From Mycobacterium europaeum (GTDB lineage Bacteria > Actinomycetota > Actinomycetes > Mycobacteriales > Mycobacteriaceae): 64,000 nt of DNA. Under the pieces are notes generated by a model. The model was not told where the DNA came from. It made no database searches and worked only from the letters and a program-made list of their open reading frames with translations. This document shows positions 1-9,645 of the stretch, one piece after another. The position numbers and the translations under genes were made by a program. Within the stretch, counting starts at the first letter, position 1. Each line of letters begins with the position of its first letter. The stretch covers positions 1-64,000 of the forward strand of contig NZ_LQOU01000020.1 in NCBI RefSeq assembly GCF_002102155.1, in the 5' to 3' direction.

Positions 1-1143
1 GGGTGGGCGGGCGAGCGAGTGATGCCGCGCTCAGTGGTCTCCCGCTGCTGTCGGCGACGGTCAGTTGGGTTGGGGGTCCGGTGATGGTGATCAGGCCGCG
101 GTGGTGCAGCCGGTGGTGATATGGGCAGACCAGTACCAGGTTGGCCAGCTCGGTGGGGCCGCCGTCTTCCCAGTGCCGGAGGTGATGGGCGTGCAGGCCG
201 CGGGTGGCGCCGCAGCCGGGTACCGCGCACGTGCGGTGGCGGTGCTCGAGGGCGCGGCGAAGCCGCTGGCTGATCGTCCGTGTCGCCCGGCCGGCGCCGA
301 TGACCTCGCCGTTGCGTTCGAACCAGACCTCGCAGGTGGCGTCGCAGGTCAGGTAGCGGCGTTCGGCCTCGGTGAGCAGCGGACCCAGATGCAGCGCCGC
401 GGCGCGCCGCTCGACGTCGAGGTGTACCACCATGGTGGTGTGCTGGCCGTGGGGGCGGCGGGCCGCTTCGGCGTCCCATCCGGTCTCGACCAGGCGCAGA
501 AACGCCTCGAGGGTGCCCGGCACCGGCGGTGCGAGCTCTGCTGGATGTCGCCGTTGCCGCGGTCGTGTTTCCACTCGGCGATCAGCGCATCCCGATGAGA
601 CGCCAGCGCGGCGTCGAACTTCGCCGCATCCACGTGCGCGAGTTTGATCCGCCAACAGCTGAACTCGTCGCTGGAGGTCTTGGTGATCGACGGCCGCGCT
701 TCTGGCCGGCTATCCGGTTCGGGTCGTGGCTCCAGCTTGACCGCGGTGCGCAGCTGGTTGACCGTGGCGACCCGGGCCAGCTCCGCATAGTGCTCGTCGG
801 ATCCCTCACCCGCGCGCGCCGCGATGACCCCGACCTGATCCAGCGAGAGCCGACCCTCCCGGAGGCCTTGGGCGCAGCGTGGGAACGCCTCCAGCCGGCG
901 CGCGACATCGGTGATCGTGTGGGCGTTGGCCGACGACAAGCCCAGCTTCCAGGCCACCAGCGCCGGAACCGAGCGCGCGCCCGTGGAGCCGCAGAGCTCG
1001 TCGCGCTCCAGCTCGGCGACGATCTCCACGATGCGCCCGTCAATCGCATTGCGCTGGCCGGCCAACTCCGCCAACTCCTCGAACAACACGTCAAGACGCT
1101 CGGCAGGACTCATCGCCGGGGCGCACGATGCGATCGAGGACAT
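1..1143 (-). pseudogene. 13E12 repeat family (DUF222/HNH endonuclease) protein, frameshifted and cut by the left edge
   Basis: Members of this mycobacterial multicopy family carry an N-terminal DUF222 region and a C-terminal HNH nuclease fold; their role is unknown. The N-terminal part starts at the ATG at 1143 (MSSIASCAPAMSPAERLDV) and stays open to about 545. From there the family-like continuation (APPVPGTLEAFLRLVETGWD) is in another frame of the same strand and runs off the left edge. That second part holds the HNH signature, HAHHLRHWEDGG followed by NLVLVCPYHHRLHH. The frame change falls at about 535-560 and is equivalent to one missing base. It may be a true inactivating mutation or a sequencing error. 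An upstream in-frame ATG at 1248 is less likely as the start. Confidence 0.82.
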
Positions 1144-1497
1144 GACTCCATCATTGCAGCGGGGTATGACAAAATCTGGCCGCGCGATCGGCGCACGGCG
1201 GTGGCCGTCGTCAGCCACCAAGCCGGACAACCCGATTGGTCCCCGCACGCCCCACCGCGGTTACGCTCAACGCCATTGCCTCGAGTGTGCACCCCAGGGC
1301 TCTCACTGTGCGTCCAGGGCGGTGATCGTCGGGGTCGTGTCGCCGCCCTGACGGCACACCCCAAGCCACGAGTGCACCCGGTGACCGGCCTCACGGCCTT
1401 CGCAGGTGAACTTCCGGACGGGATCGCGTCAAACCACGAGCTGATCGCGTAGTCTCATATGCGTCGCCCAGTTTGTTTGCTCTATATCTGTGTGCAG
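1144..1497. other. Intergenic stretch with no gene recognised
   Basis: I see no convincing coding sequence here; frames that stay open lack any recognisable protein. Composition changes near 1450, from the typical GC-rich background to the AT-richer DNA of the next two genes. That marks the left border of the HEPN/DUF262 island. I found no tRNA, clear direct repeat or integrase scar at the border. Confidence 0.5.
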
Positions 1498-2193
1498 TTA
1501 CGGCGATTGTGCAATCTCCGACCCCGCAGATGCAACGGCGTTTCCGCTTTTGTATGCGCCCGTACGCGCCGCTCCGACAATCACATCACGAAGATACTCC
1601 ATCATTCCTAGCACTTCAGCGTGGAGTTCAGAAAATTCGCCGACCCCAGGACAGGTTTCTCGGCCGTGAGCAACAGAGTTCCGCGTATCACACAATCTTC
1701 TATCGATGAGGTTTTCGCGCAATTCAATATTAATCGAATCTAGTCCGAAATCCTGCATCATTCCGATAAGTACATGAGCGCGCAGATTCCCTTGCGTGTT
1801 TACCATTTGCGACTTCGGAAGCGGCAGGCGAAGATCACCTCTTCGCCTAATCATTTCAATGATGCCTGCTTTCGCTGCGTCATCTCCGGAATCTGCACGA
1901 CGCAGCGTATGCATCAAGCATAGGCGTAAGAAATCGTCGTTAAGCTCTGATAAGCGGAGGCGCCGACGACTAACAAAATCGACATATGATTGCAAGCATT
2001 CCTTCCCATAGCCCTCCCAATGCGCGTACAACATGGCTAGCCCGGCTCTGCGTAAGCTTCGACTGACAGGTGGGCTATTCGGTAATGACTCATTCTTCTC
2101 GATCAGACCCTTGAGAGCACTCAATTCGACACGACGCCATGCGAGCGCTTCGTCAAGGCGGTCCTGTAACTCGTCGACAGTACGCGCTGCCAT
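1498..2193 (-). CDS. HEPN-domain protein (MAE_28990/MAE_18760-like), putative ribonuclease toxin
   Basis: The 231-residue protein is mainly helical. It carries the sequence CDTRNSVAHGRE near residues 168-179, in which R171 and H176 form the R-x4-H motif that marks HEPN-domain RNases. Size and overall pattern fit the MAE_28990/MAE_18760-like HEPN group, which is often encoded beside DUF262 proteins. Its start lies 3 nt after the stop of the upstream DUF262 gene, so the two are almost certainly co-transcribed. The DNA is much less GC-rich than its surroundings (1681-1740 is about 40% GC), which suggests horizontal transfer. The motif is visible; RNA cleavage and a toxin or abortive-infection role are inference from the family. 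Confidence 0.75.
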   Translation of the reverse strand: MAARTVDELQDRLDEALAWRRVELSALKGLIEKNESLPNSPPVSRSLRRAGLAMLYAHWEGYGKECLQSYVDFVSRRRLRLSELNDDFLRLCLMHTLRRADSGDDAAKAGIIEMIRRRGDLRLPLPKSQMVNTQGNLRAHVLIGMMQDFGLDSINIELRENLIDRRLCDTRNSVAHGRETCPGVGEFSELHAEVLGMMEYLRDVIVGAARTGAYKSGNAVASAGSEIAQSP

Positions 2194-2196
2194 GAA

Positions 2197-3291
2197 TCAA
2201 TCTCCGGCGAAATAGGAACGAGCCCGCACAATGAGCCGAGGCACCCGCCGCCTGGGGCTGATGCCCGTGCCAGAATTGTCACGGAAGTCGGGAGCAACCC
2301 AAATAGATCGTATCTTCGCCGCTAGAGTATCCGGGCGTTCTTTCCATGCGTCAAAGTTGGCGGCAACCCCGGACGTAATGAATTCATAGCCTGAGATTGA
2401 GAACGGACCGAGATGCCTATTGCCGTCGTAACGCCGGAAAGCATCTTCTCCCAAAGCGCGATCAATTAGATCGAAACATTCACGGAAAGCAATTGGGTCA
2501 ATTGCTTCTGGCCCATCACTTGAAGCGGTCTTTCGAAGCCAATCCGTCAAGTACTCCCCGTACTCTGAGCGCAATTCGGCTTCCCCTCCGTCGTACGCCC
2601 GCTGAGAAAAAAATCTTAACACGAGCTCCTGTCTATATGCTTGGCTTTCCTTTTGATCCGATAGTGGCACGGTGCTCGTAAAGGGGCCGTAGGTTGATAA
2701 TTGGTCAAGCATAGAATATAAATTGGGGTTTAGCATCACAAGTAAACAGTTGCGCGCTTCCTGCGGCGACAATTGAGAGCCAGAGTTCAGGCGTTGGAAC
2801 AAGTCGTACTTGGCATTTTTATCTGACTCTTTTCGTATTATGCGAAACTCTATTTTCGATCGTTTGAAATCGCGTTGCATAGCGGAAGTGAATGCCCGAT
2901 CGCCCTCTTCTTCGCTCTGCCAACGGTAACCCTCGAGATCGGGAAGATATTCCGTTGCTAGCAGAGGCTCTGCAGCCACCAGCTTGTTTTTATGATCACG
3001 ATAGACACCTACGAACTGCAGTATTGTCGAAAGCCGCTGTACCCCATCAATAACATCCCACACGCCATCATCCCGCTGTGATACGAAAATTGGGGGTATC
3101 GGAATGCCTAACAACACCGACTCGATAAGCCTTGATTTCTGACCCATGTCCCATCGAAAGATTCGCTGGAATTCCGGATGAATGTCGAGGTCACCATCTC
3201 TATACATGGATATAACTTCGCCGATCGACATGCCGTATCCGTCGGTATGAATCTCTTTTGCGCGGCTGCTGATCTGCTCCTGCAAACCCAT
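2197..3291 (-). CDS. DUF262 domain protein (GmrSD/ParB-like N-terminal domain)
   Basis: The 364-residue protein has a DUF262 N-terminal region. FQRIFRWD (41-48) is followed by the IPIPPIF strand (63-69) and the family signature DGVQR (82-86, the DGxQR motif). In related GmrD-type and Brx-like proteins this ParB/Srx fold is linked to nucleotide-dependent control of DNA cleavage. No C-terminal HNH (DUF1607) motif is evident, so this is not a full GmrSD enzyme, and the adjacent HEPN protein may supply the effector. The ATG at 3291 follows a GGGTGGG ribosome-binding stretch. The gene is AT-rich relative to its neighbours and forms a two-gene leftward operon with the HEPN gene. A defence role is inferred. 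Confidence 0.78.
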   Translation of the reverse strand: MGLQEQISSRAKEIHTDGYGMSIGEVISMYRDGDLDIHPEFQRIFRWDMGQKSRLIESVLLGIPIPPIFVSQRDDGVWDVIDGVQRLSTILQFVGVYRDHKNKLVAAEPLLATEYLPDLEGYRWQSEEEGDRAFTSAMQRDFKRSKIEFRIIRKESDKNAKYDLFQRLNSGSQLSPQEARNCLLVMLNPNLYSMLDQLSTYGPFTSTVPLSDQKESQAYRQELVLRFFSQRAYDGGEAELRSEYGEYLTDWLRKTASSDGPEAIDPIAFRECFDLIDRALGEDAFRRYDGNRHLGPFSISGYEFITSGVAANFDAWKERPDTLAAKIRSIWVAPDFRDNSGTGISPRRRVPRLIVRARSYFAGD

Positions 3292-3483
3292 TAGGACCCA
3301 CCCTTAATTAACCTCGTCTTGCGCCGCCGATATCAGAGCAATCGGATGCGCGTCCGGCGCTAAGCGTATGAAGTGTAGCCGGGGCCCGTGGATCGGTGAG
3401 CCGATCGCTGTGTACACAGCAAGATCTGTAAATGCGCTAGGCGCAGGGACGGGCTGAACTCACCAGCGGCCGTCGGTGCACAT

Positions 3484-4446
3484 TCAGTGACCGCGCTGGG
3501 CCAGCGCCCGCAGGAAGAACGTCAGGTTCGCGGGCCGCTCGGCCAGGCGGCGCATGAAATAGCCGTACCACTGGGTGCCGAACGGCACGTAGACGCGGAC
3601 CCGGTTGCCGGAGTCGGCCAGCCGTCGCTGCTCGCCGTCGCGGATGCCATACAGCATCTGGTACTCGAAATCGGTTGCGCCCCGGCCTGCTTCGCGGGCC
3701 AGCGCGGGCACCGCCTCGATGATCGCCGGGTCGTGCGAAGCCACCATGGGGTAGCCCGAACCGGTCATCAACACCCGCAGGCAACGCAGGTAGGAATCGG
3801 TCACCGCGGCCGGGTCGCGATAGGCCACCGCCGCCGGTTCGTCGTAGGCGCCCTTACAGAGCCGGACCCGCGCCCCGGCGGCGGCCAACTCTGCGCAATC
3901 GGCCGGCGTGCGCCGCAGGTAGGCCTGCAACGCCACGCCCAGCCATCCGAAGTCGTGCCGCAGATCGCGCACGATCGCCAGCGTGGAGTCCGTCGTCGTG
4001 TGGTCTTCGGCGTCCACCGTCACCCACACGCCGGCCCGCTGCGCCGCTGCGCAGATCGCGAAGGCGTTCTCCCGGGCGATCTTCTCCCCGTCGCCACCCA
4101 GCGCCTGCCCCAGGGCCGACAGCTTCAGCGACACCTCGAGCGGCCGGCCGGCGGAGCGATCGTCGAACCGCGCCAGGCGGTCGATCAGGTCGAGATACAC
4201 CGTCACCGCCGCGGTGGCGGCGCCGGCGTCGGTCACGTCTTCGCCGAGGTAGTCGAGGCTGACGCACCGGCCCGAAGCGCGAAGCGCCGCAACGCTGCCC
4301 AGCGCGCTGTCGATCGTCTCACCGGGAACGAAGCGGTGCACCACCCGACGGGTGATCGGCAGGCCTTCGGCGGCCCGGCGCAGTCCGGGTCGCCGGCTGG
4401 CGGCCATGATGGCCGGGCGCAGCGTGCTGGCGAACACGCCGGTCAT
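3484..4446 (-). CDS. pruB: Proline dehydrogenase
   Basis: This FAD-dependent enzyme oxidises L-proline to delta-1-pyrroline-5-carboxylate, the first step of proline catabolism, and passes electrons to the respiratory chain. The 320-residue length is normal for the monofunctional actinobacterial enzyme. Recognisable segments are the TIM-barrel strands VSLKLSALG and VTVDAEDH, the RLCKGAYDEP region and a C-terminal YFMRRLAERPANL segment like the substrate-binding RRxxEN region. The ATG shares one base with the stop of pruA (TGATG junction), so translation is probably coupled. The gene matches Rv1188 of M. tuberculosis in sequence and position. Confidence 0.95.
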   Translation of the reverse strand: MTGVFASTLRPAIMAASRRPGLRRAAEGLPITRRVVHRFVPGETIDSALGSVAALRASGRCVSLDYLGEDVTDAGAATAAVTVYLDLIDRLARFDDRSAGRPLEVSLKLSALGQALGGDGEKIARENAFAICAAAQRAGVWVTVDAEDHTTTDSTLAIVRDLRHDFGWLGVALQAYLRRTPADCAELAAAGARVRLCKGAYDEPAAVAYRDPAAVTDSYLRCLRVLMTGSGYPMVASHDPAIIEAVPALAREAGRGATDFEYQMLYGIRDGEQRRLADSGNRVRVYVPFGTQWYGYFMRRLAERPANLTFFLRALAQRGH

Positions 4447-6077
4447 CAGTCGGCGCCCATGTGCGGGTACGTGTGGTGGGTCGCCGGGACGAACGTCTCC
4501 TTGATGGTGCGGGCCGACGTCCAGCGCAACAGGTTCAGCACCGACCCGGCCTTGTCATTGGTGCCCGAGCCACGCGAGCCCCCGAACGGCTGGCGCCCGA
4601 CGACCGCGCCGGTGGGTTTGTCGTTGACGTAGAAGTTGCCGGCGGCGAAGCGCAAGCGCTCCTGGGCTGTCAGCACCGCCTCGCGGTCGTCGGCGATCAC
4701 CGCGCCGGTCAGCGCGTACCGCGAGCCGCCGTCGATCACACCGAGGATTCGCCCGTAATCCTCGTCGGGGTAGACATGTACCGACAGCAGCGGGCCGAAG
4801 TACTCGGTGGCGAACGACTCGTCGGCCGGATCGTCGGACAGCAGCACGGTGGGGCGCACGAAATAGCCGACGCTGTCGTCGTATTCGCCGCCCACCGCGA
4901 TGGTGACGTGGGCGGCGCTCTTCGCCCGCTCGATGGCTTTGACGTTCTTGGCGAACGCCCGCTCGTCGATCAGCGCCCCGCCGTAGTTGGTCAGGTCGGT
5001 GACATCGCCGTAGCGCAGCGCGGCGGTCTGGCCCAGGAAGTCGTCGCCGATGCGCCGCCACACCGAGTGCGGGATGAACGCCCGCGACGCCGCCGAGCAT
5101 TTCTGGCCCTGGTAGTCGAACGCGCCGCGAATCAGCGCGGTGCGCAGCACATCCGGCCGCGCCGACGCGTGCGCCAGCACGAAGTCCTTGCCGCCGGTCT
5201 CGCCCACCAGCCGCGGATAGCTGTGGTAGCGGCCGATATTGGCGCCCACCTGCTGCCAGAGGCGCTGGAAGGTGGCCGTGGACCCGGTGAAGTGGATGCC
5301 GGCCAGCCGCGGGTCGGCCAGCGCCACGTCGGACACCGCGAACCCGTCGCCGGTGACCAGGTTGATGACGCCGGGCGGCAGTCCCGCGGCCTCCAGCAGC
5401 CGCATGGTCAGGTAGGCCGACAGCGTCTGGGTGATCGACGGCTTCCACACCACCGTGTTGCCCATCAGCGCCGGTGCGGTCGGCAGGTTGCCGGCGATGG
5501 AGGTGAAGTTGAACGGGGTGATGGCGTAGACGAACCCGTCGAGCGGGCGGTAGTCACTGCGGTTCCACTCCCCGGGCCCGCTGATCGGCTGCTGCGCCAG
5601 GATCTGCCGCGCGAACGCCACGTTGAACCGCCAGAAGTCGATCTGCTCGCAGGGCGAGTCGATCTCGGCCTGGTAGGCGGACTTGGACTGGCCCAGCATC
5701 GTCGCGGCGGCGATCCTCTCCCGCCACGGCCCGGCCAGCAGGTCGGCGGCCCGCAGGAACACCGCCGCGCGTTCGTCGAAAGGCATTGCCGCCCAAGCGG
5801 GTTTCGCGGCCATGGCGGCGTCGATGGCCGCCGACGCGTCGGCGTGCACCGCATTGGTCAGGGTGCCCAGCGTGGCGGTGTGCCGGTGCGGCTGGACGAC
5901 GTCGATGCGGTCGCCGTCGCCCATCCGGTGTCTACCGCCGATGACGTGCGGGAGGTCGATCGGCTGAGCGGCCAGCGCGGCCAATTCGGCGCGCAGCCGC
6001 TCGCGTTCCGGGGATCGCGGCGCATAGTCATGGACCGGCTCGTTGGCCGGCAGCGGCACCTGGGTTATCGCGTCCAT
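4446..6077 (-). CDS. pruA: L-glutamate gamma-semialdehyde (1-pyrroline-5-carboxylate) dehydrogenase
   Basis: The enzyme oxidises glutamate semialdehyde to glutamate with NAD+, completing proline breakdown. The protein has the aldehyde dehydrogenase fold, with the active-site glutamate region GETGGKDFVLA and the catalytic cysteine in GQKCSAASRAF. I chose the ATG at 6077 (MDAITQVPLPANEPVHDYAP) because this N-terminus matches the M. tuberculosis Rv1187 start I remember; the frame is also open 14 codons further up. This gives 543 residues. It is first in the pruA-pruB operon and divergent from the PucR-type regulator. Confidence 0.94.
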   Translation of the reverse strand: MDAITQVPLPANEPVHDYAPRSPERERLRAELAALAAQPIDLPHVIGGRHRMGDGDRIDVVQPHRHTATLGTLTNAVHADASAAIDAAMAAKPAWAAMPFDERAAVFLRAADLLAGPWRERIAAATMLGQSKSAYQAEIDSPCEQIDFWRFNVAFARQILAQQPISGPGEWNRSDYRPLDGFVYAITPFNFTSIAGNLPTAPALMGNTVVWKPSITQTLSAYLTMRLLEAAGLPPGVINLVTGDGFAVSDVALADPRLAGIHFTGSTATFQRLWQQVGANIGRYHSYPRLVGETGGKDFVLAHASARPDVLRTALIRGAFDYQGQKCSAASRAFIPHSVWRRIGDDFLGQTAALRYGDVTDLTNYGGALIDERAFAKNVKAIERAKSAAHVTIAVGGEYDDSVGYFVRPTVLLSDDPADESFATEYFGPLLSVHVYPDEDYGRILGVIDGGSRYALTGAVIADDREAVLTAQERLRFAAGNFYVNDKPTGAVVGRQPFGGSRGSGTNDKAGSVLNLLRWTSARTIKETFVPATHHTYPHMGAD

Positions 6078-6146
6078 CCTGCCAGGATCCTCGCGGCGGC
6101 GACCCGCGGAGTTAGCCAATCAGACAGGAGTGAGGCCGCAGGCTAG

Positions 6147-6152
6147 TACGAT
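6147..6152 (+). promoter_or_regulatory. Putative -10 box (TACGAT) for a leaderless pucR-type mRNA
   Basis: TACGAT ends six bases before the ATG at 6159, which places the expected transcription start on the A of that codon. No Shine-Dalgarno sequence precedes the ATG, consistent with a leaderless transcript. No convincing -35 box is visible. Confidence 0.5.
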
Positions 6153-6158
6153 CGGACA

Positions 6159-7763
6159 ATGGCCGGTGTGGGGCTGGGCCAGCTGTTGCTTGCGTTGGAC
6201 GCGACCCTGGTCAGCCTGGTGGAAGCGCCGCGGGGCCTCGACCTCGCGGTGGGTTCGGCGGCGCTGATCGACAGCGACGACGTTCGGCTCGGCCTGGCGG
6301 CGGCCGCGGGCTCGGCGGACGTGTTCTTCCTGCTCGGCGTGGGCGACGACGAGGCGTTGCGGTGGATGGGCAAGCAGGCCCGCGAGCGTGTTCCGGTGGC
6401 GGTGTTCGCCAAGGAGCCGTCGAGCGCTTTGGTGAGCGCGGCGGTCGAAGCCGGCTCGGCGGTGGTCGCCGTCGAGCCGCGGGCCCGGTGGGAGCGGCTC
6501 TACCAATTGGTCAATCACGTGCTCGAGCACCACGGGGACCGCGCCGGCGAGGCCGAGGATTCGGGCACCGACCTGTTCGGCCTGGCGCAGTCGCTGGCCG
6601 ACCGCATTCACGGCATGGTCAGCATCGAGAACGCCCAGTCGCACGTGCTGGCGTATTCGGCCTCCAACGACGAAGCCGACGAGCTGCGCCGCCTGTCCAT
6701 CCTGGGCAGGGCGGGGCCGCCCGAACATCTCGAATGGATCGGCCAGTGGGGCATTTTCGACGCGCTGCGGGCCAGCGATCAGGTGGTGCGCGTGGCCGAG
6801 CGTCCCGAACTCGGCCTCCGGCCGCGACTGGCCGTCGGCATCTATCAACCCGACTCGCGGCGAGCACCGGCGTTCGCCGGCACCATCTGGGTGCAACAGG
6901 GCACGTCACCGCTCGCCGAAGACGCCGAACAGATGTTGCGCGGTGCGGCGGTGCTGGCCGCGCGCATCATGGCGCGATTGGCGGCCCGGCCGTCCACGCA
7001 CGCCCGGCGGGTGCAGCAGTTGCTGGGCCTGGGCGACGGCGAACCCGACGTCGCCGCCGTCGCCCGCGAACTCGGCCTCACCGCCGACGGCGAGGCGGCG
7101 CTGATCGGCTGGGACACCGCGGAGACCGCCGGCAACCCGCCCCGCCAGGCCCGATTGGCCGATGTGATGGCGCTGAGCGCCAGCGCCTTTCGGCGCGACG
7201 CCCAGGTGGGGACGCGTGGATCGCGGATCTACGTGCTGCTGCCCCAGACACAGCCCCGCTCGGTCGCGTCGTGGGTGCGCGGCACCGTCGCGGCGATGCG
7301 GGCCGAGCTGGGGGTGCAGCTGAGAGCCGCCATCGCGGCTCCCGTCGCCGGCCTCGCCGGGATCGCCGCGGCGCGCACCGAGCTGGACCGCGTGCTGGAC
7401 AGCGCTGCGCGGCATCCCGTTTCGATTCCACAGGTGACGACGCTGGCCGAGGCACGCACCACGGTCCTGCTCGACGAGATCCTCACCCTGGTCGCCCGCG
7501 AAGACCGACTGGTCGATCCGCGCATCGTCGAACTGCGCGCCCGGGAGCCGGTGCTGGCCGAGACCCTGCGGGTGTATCTGGACGGCTTCGGCGACGTCGC
7601 GGCCGCCGCTCGGTCGCTGCACGTGCACCCCAACACGGTTCGCTACCGCGTGCGGCGCATCGAACGGTTGTTGTCGACGTCACTGGCCGATCCCGAGGTG
7701 CGGCTGCTGTTTTCGCTCGGCCTCCGGCTGCCGGGTGGCCTCCCGCGGGAGGCGGTAACCTAA
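6159..7763 (+). CDS. PucR/CdaR-family transcriptional regulator, probable activator of proline catabolism
   Basis: The 534-residue regulator ends in a PucR-type helix-turn-helix at about 475-515 ([20 protein letters not shown]). The centre looks like the GGDEF-like CdaR sensor region usual in this family. It is transcribed divergently from pruAB and corresponds to Rv1186c. In mycobacteria a regulator at this position (called PruC) is reported to activate the proline genes, probably in response to proline; I rely on memory for that. The TAA stop overlaps the predicted promoter of fadD21 downstream, so read-through into fadD21 is also possible. Confidence 0.88.
   Translation: MAGVGLGQLLLALDATLVSLVEAPRGLDLAVGSAALIDSDDVRLGLAAAAGSADVFFLLGVGDDEALRWMGKQARERVPVAVFAKEPSSALVSAAVEAGSAVVAVEPRARWERLYQLVNHVLEHHGDRAGEAEDSGTDLFGLAQSLADRIHGMVSIENAQSHVLAYSASNDEADELRRLSILGRAGPPEHLEWIGQWGIFDALRASDQVVRVAERPELGLRPRLAVGIYQPDSRRAPAFAGTIWVQQGTSPLAEDAEQMLRGAAVLAARIMARLAARPSTHARRVQQLLGLGDGEPDVAAVARELGLTADGEAALIGWDTAETAGNPPRQARLADVMALSASAFRRDAQVGTRGSRIYVLLPQTQPRSVASWVRGTVAAMRAELGVQLRAAIAAPVAGLAGIAAARTELDRVLDSAARHPVSIPQVTTLAEARTTVLLDEILTLVAREDRLVDPRIVELRAREPVLAETLRVYLDGFGDVAAAARSLHVHPNTVRYRVRRIERLLSTSLADPEVRLLFSLGLRLPGGLPREAVT
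7756..7761 (+). promoter_or_regulatory. Putative -10 box (TAACCT) for leaderless fadD21 mRNA
   Basis: TAACCT ends seven bases before the ATG at 7769 and overlaps the stop codon of the upstream regulator. No Shine-Dalgarno sequence is visible before fadD21, so a leaderless transcript starting at or near the ATG is plausible. Confidence 0.4.
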
Positions 7764-7768
7764 CGCGC

Positions 7769-9505
7769 ATGTCGAACTCGTCCGTGGTCGCCCTGGTGCG
7801 CGAACGCGCCGGCCTGCAGCCCGACGACGTGGCGTTCCGCTATACCGACTACGAACAGGATTGGGCCGGCGTCACCGAGGCGTTGACGTGGGCGCAGCTG
7901 TACCGGCGGACGCTGAACGTCGCGCACGAGGTCAGGCGGCACGGTGCCGTGGGAGACCGGGCCGTGATCCTCGCTCCGCAGGGGCTGGCCTACATCGTGG
8001 CGTTCCTGGGCGCGATGCAGGCCGGCTTGATCGCGGTGCCGCTGTCGGTGCCCGCGCCCGGCTCGCACGACGAACGGGTGAGCGCCGTCCTGGCGGACAC
8101 CACGCCCACCGTCGTCCTCACAACGTCCGCGGTGGCGGCAACCGTCACCGACTACCTGCGGCAACCGGGCTCCGCCACCGCCGCCGTCATCGAGGTCGAC
8201 GCGCTGGATTTGGACGCCGCAGGCGCACCGGGTATCCGGGCCGGCGCCGCCCCCGACACGGCGTACCTGCAGTACACCTCCGGCTCAACGCGGCTGCCCG
8301 CCGGGGTGATGATCTCGCACCGCAACCTGCAGGTGAACTTCCGGCAACTGATGTCCGACTATTTCGTCGAGGCCAACGGCGTGCCGCCGCGCGACACGGC
8401 CGTGGTGTCGTGGCTGCCCTTCTATCACGACATGGGTCTCGTGCTCGGCGTGATCGCGCCCATTCTCGGCGGCTACCGCGGTGACCTGACGAGCCCGGTC
8501 GCCTTCCTGCAGCGCCCCGCGCGGTGGATCCACGCGTTGGCCAACGCCGGACCGGTGATGTCGGCGGCACCCAACTTCGCCTTCGAGCTGGCCACCCGCA
8601 GGACGTCGGATGCCGACCTGGAAGGCGTCGATCTGGGCAACGTCCTGGGCATCGTCAGCGGGGCCGAGCGCATCCATCCCGCCACCCTGGACCGGTTCTG
8701 TAAACGGTTCGCGCCGTACAACTTCCGGGCAGACATGATGCGTCCCTCCTACGGCCTGGCCGAGGCGACCGTCTACGTCGCCAGCCGCACCAAGGGCGGC
8801 GTCCCGGAGGTCGCGCACTTCGAACCCGAGCAGCTGTCGGAGGGCACCGCGCAGCGGTGTTCGGCGCAGAACGGCTCGCCGCTGGTGAGCTACGGCATGC
8901 CGGCGTCGCCGACCGTGCGGATCGTCAACGCGGACACCGCCAGGCAATGCCCGCCGGGAACGGTCGGCGAGATCTGGGTCCACGGCGAGAACGTGGCCGG
9001 CGGCTACTGGCGAAAGCCGGAGGAGACCGAGCGGACCTTCGGCGGGATCGTGGCCGACCCGTCACCGGGCACGCCCGCGGGGCCGTGGCTGCGCACCGGC
9101 GATCTCGGCTTCGTCTCCGAGGGCGAGATGTTCATCGTGGGCCGGATGAAGGACCTGCTGATCGTCTACGGGCGCAACCACTATCCCGAGGACATCGAGT
9201 CGACGGTGCAAGGGATCACCGGCGGCCGGGTCGCGGCGATCTCCGTCCCGGTGGACGAGTCCGAAAAGCTGGTGACCATCATCGAATTGAAGAAGGGCAA
9301 CGATTCCGACGAGGAAGCGTTGCGCCGGCTTGACGCCGTCAAAAACGATGTCACCGCGGCGATTTCGAGCTCGCACGGACTCAATGTCGCTGATCTGGTC
9401 CTGGTCCCGCCGGGGTCCATCCCCACCACGACGAGCGGCAAGATCCGGCGGGCCGCCTGCGTCGAGCAATACCGCCGCCAGCAGTTCGCCCGGTTGGACG
9501 CCTGA
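7769..9505 (+). CDS. fadD21: Long-chain fatty-acyl-AMP ligase FadD21
   Basis: This FAAL-type enzyme activates a fatty acid as an acyl-adenylate and hands it to a polyketide synthase. It is not a CoA ligase. The 578-residue length equals the length I remember for Rv1185c. Adenylation motifs are visible: [19 protein letters not shown] (P-loop), [23 protein letters not shown] and [19 protein letters not shown], with the C-terminal lysine in TTSGKIRR. In M. tuberculosis the neighbouring pks3/4, papA3 and mmpL10 make and export acylated trehaloses. Here the nearest polyketide synthase lies about 12 kb away beyond the sulfation cluster, and no papA or mmpL10 lies between. Confidence 0.93.
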   Translation: MSNSSVVALVRERAGLQPDDVAFRYTDYEQDWAGVTEALTWAQLYRRTLNVAHEVRRHGAVGDRAVILAPQGLAYIVAFLGAMQAGLIAVPLSVPAPGSHDERVSAVLADTTPTVVLTTSAVAATVTDYLRQPGSATAAVIEVDALDLDAAGAPGIRAGAAPDTAYLQYTSGSTRLPAGVMISHRNLQVNFRQLMSDYFVEANGVPPRDTAVVSWLPFYHDMGLVLGVIAPILGGYRGDLTSPVAFLQRPARWIHALANAGPVMSAAPNFAFELATRRTSDADLEGVDLGNVLGIVSGAERIHPATLDRFCKRFAPYNFRADMMRPSYGLAEATVYVASRTKGGVPEVAHFEPEQLSEGTAQRCSAQNGSPLVSYGMPASPTVRIVNADTARQCPPGTVGEIWVHGENVAGGYWRKPEETERTFGGIVADPSPGTPAGPWLRTGDLGFVSEGEMFIVGRMKDLLIVYGRNHYPEDIESTVQGITGGRVAAISVPVDESEKLVTIIELKKGNDSDEEALRRLDAVKNDVTAAISSSHGLNVADLVLVPPGSIPTTTSGKIRRAACVEQYRRQQFARLDA

Positions 9506-9561
9506 GCGCCCGGCGCCCCAACCGGTCTGTGAGCCGAACAGCGCGCTGCCACAAGCCCGTT

Positions 9562-9600
9562 CACACACACCCGGATCGCGACGCTGCGATCGGCTGTGTG
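9562..9600. terminator. Imperfect hairpin between convergent fadD21 and the antiporter gene
   Basis: CACACA and TGTGTG arms enclose a second paired segment (GATCGC with GCGATC). The hairpin lies between two convergent genes with no U-tract, as is usual in mycobacteria. Confidence 0.35.
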
Positions 9601-9645
9601 CGGAGATGAAGTCCGATCCAACGACGAGCTGAGGGGCGGCGCCCC

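Noticed and set aside
1498..3291. Restriction-modification or full GmrSD enzyme
   Set aside because: No methyltransferase is present and the DUF262 protein lacks the HNH (DUF1607) half, so the pair is better described as DUF262-HEPN.
6362..7768. Upstream extension of the fadD21 frame to 6362
   Set aside because: The extension runs inside the regulator gene in another frame and has no similarity to acyl-AMP ligases. The ATG at 7769 gives the expected 578-residue protein.
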